Shown piece after piece: positions 56,660 through 64,000 of a stretch of DNA of 64,000 bases. Every line of letters starts with the position of its first letter. Positions within the stretch are counted from its first letter, which is position 1. Origin of the DNA: Phoronis australis. Lineage: Eukaryota > Phoronida > Phoronidae. Below the pieces are notes generated by a model. The model was not told where the DNA came from and ran no database searches. It saw only the letters and a list, made by a program, of their open reading frames with translations. Made by a program: the position numbers and the translations under genes. The DNA lies in NCBI GenBank assembly GCA_002633005.1, contig NMRA01000026.1, forward strand, positions 1,665,599 to 1,729,598, written 5' to 3'.

Positions 56660-57434
56660 AAGCTGAATAAGTTAAAAAAAACAACGTGTTGTCACTGAGC
56701 TGGCTCAAACATAAAAGGGATTCCTTCACATAGGCTGCTACCCACATTTAGCTGTAGCACAAAAGAAAGTAGATCACCCCACATCAGAATAGAATTCACT
56801 TACATAACCATTTAGACTGTATACCGACTGTGGTAATAACATATAGCACAACACAGAAAACTGAACAATGGTCACACCCAAGAAAAGCAAGGCTCAATAA
56901 TTGCAATCAGTTCAGCTGCAGATTAACTGTGGGTCTTACATAATCCCTTTCAGAGTCAGGCATACCACATTCTAAAGGATGACTGCTATTGAAAGCAGAC
57001 AGGTAAATCACTTGGGGCTAAAATAAAATTTTCTGGTTACTTACCAAATGCCAACTGAATTTCATATGCAAACGGCTATTAAGTTGTGATAATTAAAAAG
57101 AGACATCAAATCGGACAGTGTTTGAGAAACTTGAGCATGTTTTTGTTTATGAATTTCATGCGTTTCTCACGTTAGGAGTGGCCATTTTAAAAATTCCAAT
57201 TTTCAACTGTCAACAGCAGAAAAGAAATTCATTTTATTAAGTAAGCAACTGTTTTGACATGACTAGGAATAACTCAATCACTTTCAGAATCACTTATATG
57301 AAGTTGTGCTTAATGATTGAGAAATGGTAGGGTTCATCCTAAAACAGGAACTCGTTACGAAATTTGTAAATTCTGTGTTTCTAAACCTCATCTAGTGTAA
57401 AGAATGTTAATTCCAATCAACACGCTCAAGTTAA
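56660..57434. other. Upstream of NAT: intron or promoter, no gene seen
   Basis: Presumably the NAT leader intron or promoter. At 57408-57421 AATTCCAATCAACA duplicates the terminal bases of the adjacent LTR, possibly a scar of an older insertion. Confidence 0.35.
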
Positions 57435-57604
57435 TGTTGATTTGCGATCCATAACTGATTTATTGAGAGCTATAAAATACACGTCTACAAACTACACACT
57501 ATGAAACGTGGAGGGAAGAGAAAAGACACTGCGCATGCTCAGCAGTGATATATGAGTCTGTAATGATAAATAGTGTCTGGTCACGGGAGCGATTCCAATC
57601 AACA
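57435..57604 (-). repeat. Copia LTR, 170 bp (3' LTR of copy B)
   Basis: It starts TGTTGATTTGCG and ends AATCAACA on the + strand, so the termini are TGTTG...CAACA. On the coding (minus) strand it carries CTCAATAAATCAG, a polyadenylation signal. It is preceded by the purine-rich CCCAAGGGGTG on the element strand, a polypurine tract. Confidence 0.9.
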
Positions 57605-58559
57605 CACCCCTTGGGCCTTGGATCGCGACTACGGCTCTCAAATGTCCATCTTTCGAGAGCGGTTTCGTAAAAATATCAGCCAAATTGTCTTTGGTGTTCA
57701 CATACTGAAACTTCACACAATCGTTGCTCCGTATGTAATGGTAGCACACGTCAATGTGTTTTGTGCGTTGATGTTTTTCGGTGACTCCTTGCTGAGGGTG
57801 ATAGTCCCTTGATTATCACAGTGAATAACCGTAGTGTCCGGTTGGGGGATTCCGAAAGCAGAACACAAACATCGTAAATACATCAGTTCCTTCGTGGCTT
57901 CAGTGAGTGCCATGTACTCGGCTTCGCACGATGACAACGCGACTGTCGGCTGTTTCCAAGTTTTCCAGGAGATTGGCGCACTTCCGAGCGTGAAGATAAA
58001 ACCGGAAGTAGATCGACGATCGTCGACGTCTCCTGCCCAGTCCGAGTCGGAGTATCCTGTTAACAGACTATCCGTTGTTCTGAAAGTAAGCGCGAACGTT
58101 TTGGTCCCTTTCAGGTATCGCAATACGCGCTTTATTGCGGTCACGTGTGCCGGTCCAGTTTTGTCGAGGAACTGTGACAATTTTGACAATGTCCAAGAGA
58201 TGTCCGGGAGTGTGACATTCGTGAGATAAACTAGACTTCCCACGGCTTGACGGTAGGGAAATCCTAGTTTGAGAAAATGAGCGTGTTCCTCGTCTGACGA
58301 TTTGGCAAGTATCGCACCAGTGTCTACAGGTGTCAGTGCAGGCTTGCACTCGTACATGTCAAAACGTTTGAGTATCGTCTCAACACAACGTTCTTGACTC
58401 GTCACGTACGAGCCGTCGGGTAAGCGATAGAAATCTATTCCCAAGAACCAGTGTAGGGGTCCACGGTCGTCCATTCGGAAGCGTCCTTCATATGCTTAAT
58501 GCATTCAGTGTTGTCACTTGCCAAAATTATGTCATCGACCCAAAACAAAACAAACATGT
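57605..58559 (-). pseudogene. Truncated Ty1/copia pol, RT C-terminus and RNase H (copy B)
   Basis: It is nearly identical to the matching part of copy A, from the RT thumb (MDDRGPLHWFLGIDFYRLPD) through RNase H (YSDSDWAGDVDDRRSTSGFI; CEAEYMAL; HCDNQG). One base is lost near 57774 and 13 bases near 58480, so the frame is broken. It ends abruptly at an N at 58560, where copy A continues upstream into the RT core. Confidence 0.88.
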
Positions 58560-58636
58560 NGAAGGGAAATGTTTCCATGGCCGCACCTCTAAATTCCATC
58601 TCCGATTATTTGTACTCCAGTCTTGGACCAACAGAC

Positions 58637-58806
58637 TGTTGATTTGCGATCCATAACTGATTTATTGAGAACTATAAAATACACGTCTACAAACTACACA
58701 CTATGAAACGTGGAGGGGAGAGCAAAGACACTGCGCATGCTCAGCAGTGATATATGAGTCTGTAATGATAAATAGTGTCTGGACATGGGAGCGATTTTAA
58801 TCAACA
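58637..58806 (-). repeat. Copia LTR, 170 bp (3' LTR of copy A)
   Basis: It has the same termini as the LTR at 57435 and differs from it at roughly eight positions. The element strand shows AAGGGAGG immediately before TGTTGATT, a polypurine tract. Confidence 0.92.
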
Positions 58807-60021
58807 CCTCCCTTGGATCGCGACTACGGCTCTCAAATGTCCATCTTTCGAGAGCGGTTTCATAAAAATATCAGCCAAATTGTCTTTGGTGTTCACATAC
58901 TGAAACTTCATAAAATCGTTGCTCCGTATGTCATGGTAGCGCACGTCAATGTGTTTTGTGCGTTGATGTTGTTTCGGTGACTCCTTGCTGAGGGCGATAG
59001 TCCCTTGATTATCACAGTGAATAACCGTAGTGTCCGGTTGAGGGATTCCGAAAGCAGAACACAAACATCGTAAATACATCAATTCCTTCGTGGCTTCAGT
59101 GAGTGCCATGTACTCGGCTTCGCACGATGACAACGCGACTGTTGGCTGTTTCCGAGTTTTCCAGGAGATTGGCGCACTTCCGAGCGTGAAGATAAAACCG
59201 GAAGTAGATCGACGATCGTCGACGTCTCCTGCCCAGTCCGAGTCGGAGTATCCCGTTAGCAGACTATCCGTTGTTCTGAAAGTAAGCGCGAACGTTTTGG
59301 TCCCTTTCAGGTATCGCAATACGCGCTTTATAGCGGTCACGTGTGCCGGTCCAGTTTTGTCGAGGAACTGTGACAATTTTGACAATGTCCAAGAGATGTC
59401 CGGGCGTGTGGCATTCGCGAGATAAACTAGACTTCCCACGGCTTGACGGTAGGGAAATCCTAGTTTGAGAAACTGAGCGTGTTCCTCGTCTGATGATTTG
59501 GCAAGTATCGCACCAGTGTCTACGGGTGTCGGTGCAGGCTTGCACTCGTACATGTCAAAACGTTTGAGTATCGTCTCAACACAATGTTCTTGACTCATCA
59601 TGTACGAGCCGTCGGGTAGGCGATAGAAATCTATTCCCAAGAACCAGTGTAGGGGTCCACGGTCGTCCATTCGGAAGCGTTCGCTTAGTTGTTCCTTCAT
59701 ATGCTTAATGCATGCAGTGTTGTCACTTGCCAAAATTATGTCATCGACCCAAAACAAAGCAAACATGTTTGTGTCGTCGTTAACGTAGACACACGGGTCG
59801 TTATCGCTCACACGAAATCCCGCGTGCTTGAGGAAATCAGTGAGGGTCGTGTGCCAGTTGCGTCCGCTCTGACGTAATCCGTAGAGTGATTTCTTCAAGT
59901 GACATGTGAGTTTGCCGTTCGTGCCAGATTGTTCATATCCGGGCGGCTGTTCAACGTAGATGTCTTTATCAATGGATGCATTTAGATACGCGCCCTTGAC
60001 ATCCATCTGGTGTAGCTCCAA
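58807..60021 (-). pseudogene. Copia reverse transcriptase palm and RNase H (copy A)
   Basis: An open stretch of about 400 codons. RT motifs are HQMDVKGAYLNA, KSLYGLRQSGRNW and FWVDDIILAS at 59735-59760, where the usual Y-V-D-D box reads W-V-D-D. RNase H follows with YSDSDWAGD, SSCEAEYMAL, HCDNQG and ends KDNLADIFMKPLS. The catalytic acidic residues are present. It is separated from the upstream part by an indel near 60035. Confidence 0.9.
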
Positions 60022-60761
60022 CTGTTCATTGGCGGCATTTGCAGTAGCATGCGGATTGACGTGAGACGTGTCGTGGGTGAGAACGTCTCGTCGAAGTCAA
60101 CCCCAGGGATTTGTGAGTATCCCTTCGCGACGTAACGCGCTTTGTATTGCACGTCATTTGGGGTCCGTCCCTGTTTTAGGGTGTAAACCAATCTACCTTT
60201 TGTTTCAGCTCTACCTTCCGGCAGGTCAACAAGGTCATATGTGTTGTTTTCTTGTAAAGTTTCAATTTCAATGTCCATAGCCGTTTTCCATTTATCGCTA
60301 TCATGTGAGTTAATAGCTTCTGCATATGTCTCCGGTATCATATGTATCGCCCTGTACGCATAGTCCACAGTTGCCGACATATACACATGATAATCGTCTA
60401 AATATTTGGGCGGTCTGGTTTCTCGGCGTGGTCGCTCAAGGGCAGTTGGATCCTCCTCCTTAACATCTGGTGTCTGAGTTTGTGTCTCGTCGTGCCGGCT
60501 GCCAGTCGGTTCCGGTGTACCGGGTTTTATCAGCTTGATCGGCGTGTCATCTCCGTCTGGTTCGGCGTCACGTGTCGTTTGTTTGCCAAACAAGACATTT
60601 TGCGAGGTCATTACCCTTCCATTCCTGCACAGAACGAAGTAGCCTTTATTAATTGGGTTGATGCCAAGGTAAATTCCGGGTTCCCCGCGGTTGTCGAATT
60701 TCTGCTTGTGACCCTCGATGTATGCAGTGCACTGTGTTCCGAATGCATGTATGAGTCGCAT
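59982..60761 (-). pseudogene. Copia integrase C-terminus, linker and RT N-terminus (copy A)
   Basis: The frame reads MRLIHAFGTQCTAYIEGHKQ, GIYLGINPINKGYFVL, then RPPKYLDDYHVY, KWKTAMDIEIETLQENNTYD and SQIPGVDFDETFSPTTRLTS. These are the GKY/linker and the first RT motifs of Ty1/copia. It runs out of frame just before HQMDVKGAY. Confidence 0.88.
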
Positions 60762-61318
60762 GTCGGGTTTTTTATCACAGAACAGTTCGTAAGCTGTTGT
60801 TTTTGTTCTCTGTTGAAAACTTCAATCTGTTTCACAGGTACTGCGCATGTTTCACGGCGTATGACCAGAGGTTTTTTGGAATTGATCCGTCTTCGCGCAA
60901 ACAACGAGCCATATCCATCAGACTGCGCCAAGAGCGTTCAGATTTACCATTCTNATGTACTTGTAACCTTCTATTGATGTAGGGGTCACAGTGGCCCGCA
61001 GACATCTGTGTGGACTCGTTCGAGTGGGCGTGTCGCGAGCGAAGCGAGGACATGTTTGTTCTTCGGCTGTTTAGTTATTTTGCAGCGTTGGCAGGTCTCG
61101 CATAACTTATCGCCGGTTTTGGTCACATTCATTGCAAGACAAACCGTTTGTAACTTAAGTATGTCTTCGTGATTCATGTGTCCGAGAATGACGTGCCATT
61201 CATCCAGGGTACGTGATACGCTGGCGTGATCGGTCACTTTTCCCGCCTTTTCGAGGAAGTAGAGTTTCCCGTGTTGCAAAATGTTGAACTTCGTCACATT
61301 GTGTGAGAGTGAATTGTG
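60762..61318 (-). pseudogene. Copia integrase: zinc-binding part and C-terminal remnant, core missing
   Basis: GAG-pre-integrase and H-H-C-C finger are visible (WHVILGHMNHEDILKL, CETCQRCKITKQ), then the first catalytic Asp in VHTDVCGPL. The sequence continues TPTSIEGYKY-like to the N at 60954 and resumes at NGKSERSWRSLMDMARCL. The core with the second Asp and the Glu, about 100 residues, is missing exactly at that N. A stop follows AQYL at about 60837. Confidence 0.85.
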
Positions 61319-61600
61319 CTAGCACCATTTGGCTACGGCTGCCCGTACGGAAAATAGGCTGACTGGGTACGTCCGTACCAGCAGCGCATTTTTGCAAACA
61401 ATTTTCCGTTCGATCCCCTTTGAATCCAACACTGTGAAAGTAGCTTCCCCTTTGGCTGTTGCAAGTTTCTTGCTCTTACTACCATCGGCCAGTTCTATGT
61501 AGTGCTTTTCGGGGTTAAAAGATTTGTCGAAGCTGGTGAAGCAATCGCCGCTGTTTACCATGTGAGAGGTTGCTCCACAGTCGACCAGAAGTTTTCCGCT
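61319..61600 (-). pseudogene. Copia aspartic protease (copy A)
   Basis: GKLLVDCGATSHMVNSGDCF carries the active-site Asp at 61582-61580 in a D-C-G-A context instead of D-S-G-A. ELADGSKS and LFSVRAAVAKWC complete the usual Copia protease pattern. The frame stops where the integrase part should continue. Confidence 0.85.
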
Positions 61601-61601
61601 T

Positions 61602-62318
61602 CTAGTTGTTGACCCGTCTACGTTTGAGGTGAACGAAGTCGTTCCCTTTAGACAGTTTTGCCGTGTTGGTTGAGGCGTCTCTCTTCTTCTTGAAACAGGC
61701 CTCTTCGTTGTGTCGTATTTTATGACAGTAGGTGTATTTCAGTTTGGCTTTCGAGCGACATTCTTGAGTTGTGTGTCCGTATTTGGCGCACGCAATGCAC
61801 TGGACGTTAGAGCGCGTAGTCGAGTGTCTGCCGGCGACTTTCGAACTTGCCATGGCGCATGCTTGTGGTACAGAGGTTCTCATGGCTTCCGTGTTCGCGT
61901 ACTTTGAGAGTGCAGCTTTGAACTGAACTAGCGTTTTGTCATTTATCTAGTTGCGTGTGCACAACAACAAATGGTCGATATGATTCGGGAAGGCCTTTTA
62001 ATACCATTGCGATCACAAGATTGTCAGAAATGTTCTCACCTGCTGTCCGTAAACCAGTTGATGCGCGTTCGGCACGGATTACGTAGTCGGTGATGTTTTC
62101 TTCTGGTTTCATCACCAATGTTGTCAGCTCCTCGTACAGTGTTAACACTCGTGGTTTTTCTGTACTGTCATAGTGCGCTTTTAGCGTTTGGTAGGCTGCT
62201 TTTCCGTCATTTGGGTTATCGTTCATGATCAGCACGAGTGATCGTTCGTCGAGAACTTGTACTAGTTCTGCATATGCAGCCCGGTTCTTTGCGGCGAAAT
62301 CCAAAACCGGTTCATCGC
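61602..62318 (-). pseudogene. Copia gag, N-terminally truncated, with zinc knuckle
   Basis: The first part reads EPVLDFAAKNRAAYAELVQV, YQTLKAHYDS and LKGLPESYRPFV, the UBN2-type Copia gag. The second frame has CIACAKYGHTTQEC, a complete CCHC knuckle, and YTYCHKIRHNEEAC, where the first Cys of a second knuckle is Tyr. An indel near 61920 separates the two. About 50-60 N-terminal residues are absent because the sequence switches to a hairpin at 62318. Confidence 0.85.
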
Positions 62319-62393
62319 ACAGGCGTCCTCAGCTTCTGATCGTAGTATTATATGTAGTGTATTGGGGACGATCAGCAGCTGAGGACGCCTGTG
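62318..62393. repeat. 26-bp inverted repeat (hairpin) replacing LTR end and gag leader
   Basis: The arms CACAGGCGTCCTCAGCTTCT... (62318-62343) and its inverse (62368-62393) pair with one mismatch around a 24-nt loop. It sits exactly where the inner 38 bp of the 5' LTR, the primer-binding site and the gag start should be. Confidence 0.9.
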
Positions 62394-62525
62394 TAAAATA
62401 CACGTCTACAAACTACACACTATGAAACGTGGAGGGAAGAGAAAAGACACTGCGCACGCTCAGCAGTGATATATGAGTCTGTAATGATAAATAGTGTCTG
62501 GTCATGGGAGCGATTCTAATCAACA
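62394..62525 (-). repeat. Copia 5' LTR of copy A, truncated to 132 bp
   Basis: It matches positions 39-170 of the 170-bp LTR and ends AATCAACA. At the comparable positions it is closer to the LTR at 57435 than to the one at 58637. Confidence 0.9.
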
Positions 62526-64000
62526 TTTTATGGAAAAGGACAGAACGACAAACTTGAATAAAAAACAACGTAGGCCCAGATGACGTCTAACTTTTGTCGG
62601 TAATGTAAATCCTGAGGTTTGAATATTTTTGGAATAGGGTTGCTGTTTAGAGAAGCCTGGAAAATGCCACTCCAGGGACTTTTGATATTTTTGCTAAAAT
62701 TAACCAAGTCTGTAATTCATTTACGCTAAAACCCTTACATCTTCATAAGCAAATTTAAGTGTCAGCACGTAACTAACGCGCTATTTGTTTATTTCAAGGC
62801 CGGCGGTTATTGAACCAAGTTTTGAACACACGCACGACCTATTTTGAACAATGAATGATACTAATAGGTTTTTTTTAAAATTCTATTTCGCAATTTGTTT
62901 TTCTCTTTAAACCGGGCATATTTACAGAAGCAATACCAGTGGCTATCACTGACTGGTATTTTTTCACTGTCGTCGTTTTCAAACGAATTCATTTCCTCAT
63001 AACCAGCGTGACGTTTTTAAAGATATCACGTAGGCTTAAAAATAACACATGAATACGCAGTTTTATTATTTTATTTGTCGGTTTTCAGAGATTTTTGGAC
63101 ACTTGCTTTACCAAGTTTTGGTAAAAGTTTATTACCATTTAGTGGGCATGGAACCGTTTGACAGTTTTGTATTGAAAGGCCACTGATCGTTTCAATGAGC
63201 GGCAGTCCGTCTCATTGGGAATCTACGCAGTTAACAACTCACTGTCGACAACTATTGAATTATTGAAGTGGCCCAACAAAGCAAAAGTTGGCGATTTAAA
63301 ATGAACAAAAATTACCCTACTGTACACGTATGCTATTGTTGAATGGTGTGGATAGCATAAACCATTCAAATAAACACAGGTTCCGAGAGTGATGAATGGC
63401 CCTATATTTAATTTTTTATATAAGTTCATATTCTTTGCCTGGCGTGTTGCTTGCTTTACAGCCGTTGTCTGCTCTCCTGATTTACACGGTCAAGGGTTTG
63501 TGATTTCTGAAGCCTACAGTCGATGAGATCACGTTACGATATTTGACGCCTGCACTACGCCTGTCATCTACTGAACTGCACGTGCACAAAATCTTGCTTT
63601 TTTGAACTCGGGTAGCAAGAACTGAAGGTGAAGTACCACCGGGAACAAATGACAGCGAAGTTTCCACCCATTAAAAATCTCGTTCTTGAAACAGAAATGC
63701 ACACTAAATAGTGCCGCAAATTTTTTAAATGAATTTAATTAAATTAGTATTAGTCAAGAAGTCACAACGACTTGGTGAGCCAAGTGTGTTATGTTCTACC
63801 ACTTGTCAAGATTTAGCCTCTTGAACAATTTTCTGTCATGTGACACCATTCAAAAGTCCACGAAAATATGATTTATCATTACTTTTATATCACATTGTAT
63901 AATATTTAGCAGAAAGATTACAAAATAAGATTGAAAGCTGTCAGTCGTCAGTACAAGTGCCATGCGCGCACCCAGGGAGCATCGGGGGGGGGGGGGGGGG
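62526..64000. other. Right-end stretch, no gene recognised
   Basis: No convincing ORF or repeat copy was seen. The window ends in a G homopolymer (about 63985-64000) that probably marks a difficult sequencing site. Confidence 0.4.

Larger units (their letters stand above)
58637..62525 (-). mobile_element. Ty1/copia LTR retrotransposon, copy A, defective
   Basis: In element order (right to left) it has a truncated 5' LTR, hairpin, gag, protease, integrase, RT, RNase H, polypurine tract and 3' LTR. This PR-INT-RT-RH order defines Ty1/copia. It is disabled by a 5' truncation of gag and LTR, by loss of the integrase core at an N (60954), by a stop after the AQYL motif near 60840 and by frameshifts near 60780 and 60035. 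The protease motif DCGA, seen in several metazoan Copia groups, suggests a GalEa/Hydra-type lineage, but that is a guess. Confidence 0.92.

Noticed and set aside
59090-59545. Plus and out-of-frame ORFs inside the Copia elements (also 57834-58349)
   Set aside because: They are antisense or frame shadows of the RNase H/RT coding sequence.
1-64000. CRISPR arrays, operons, bacterial promoters, tRNA or rRNA genes
   Set aside because: The sequence is eukaryotic; no direct-repeat/spacer arrays, tRNA-like TpsiC boxes or rRNA segments were seen. The tandem repeats present have no unique spacers.

Overview
The window is eukaryotic nuclear DNA from an animal. It is AT-rich and carries intron-split genes with GT-AG junctions, AATAAA sites, microsatellite-like and dispersed repeats, LTR retrotransposons and a scaffold gap of 642 N. 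The gene set (CCAR1, a DOK7-type PH-domain exon pair, a rolling-stone-like membrane protein, arylamine N-acetyltransferase, a metazoan Copia element) suggests a marine invertebrate. The sequence does not settle the phylum.

Layout. Positions 1-15418 are mostly non-coding on the + strand. A DOK7-like gene appears to run leftward here: exon 1 is at 15418-15362 and exon 2 at 13916-13871 on the minus strand, and the rest is presumably beyond the left edge. Its large second intron would hold a single-exon rolling-stone-like gene (7665-8534, +) and a THAP-domain first exon (12648-12508, -). About 240 bp separate the DOK7-like start from a likely 5' UTR exon of CCAR1 (ending 15732), which looks like a bidirectional promoter.

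Positions 15650-37520 are CCAR1 on the + strand. I could trace 21 coding exons with consistent phase, giving 1088 residues against about 1150 in human (from memory). The order is MAQFGG N-terminus, S1-like domain, RS-rich segment, inactive Nudix-like region, SAP domain, charged linkers, EF-hand-like segment and C-terminal coiled coil. It includes a 20-nt microexon. Its introns carry several repeats: a long-TIR MITE with a 9-bp target duplication, a degenerate 30-bp-scale minisatellite, a ~455-bp tandem repeat bearing regularly spaced CTAGTGG boxes that resemble CTCF cores, and a 26-bp minisatellite.

Positions 37500-43470 are intergenic with old repeats and one unexplained 168-codon minus-strand ORF. 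Positions 43473-53889 hold two nearly identical units on either side of the N gap. Each carries a decayed retroelement fragment (gag-like start, CCHC knuckle, aspartic protease) and a 59-bp satellite. Because the gap lies exactly between them, they may be two haplotypes of one locus rather than a true duplication.

Positions 55724-56662 hold the single coding exon of an arylamine N-acetyltransferase (minus strand). Positions 57435-62525 hold two minus-strand Ty1/copia copies sharing 170-bp LTRs, one truncated. Both are disabled by frameshifts and by losses, two of which coincide with a single N. The right end shows no recognisable gene and finishes in a G run.

The genes do not form a pathway. 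The only structural relationship visible is the head-to-head DOK7-like/CCAR1 arrangement and the nesting of smaller genes inside the DOK7-like intron.
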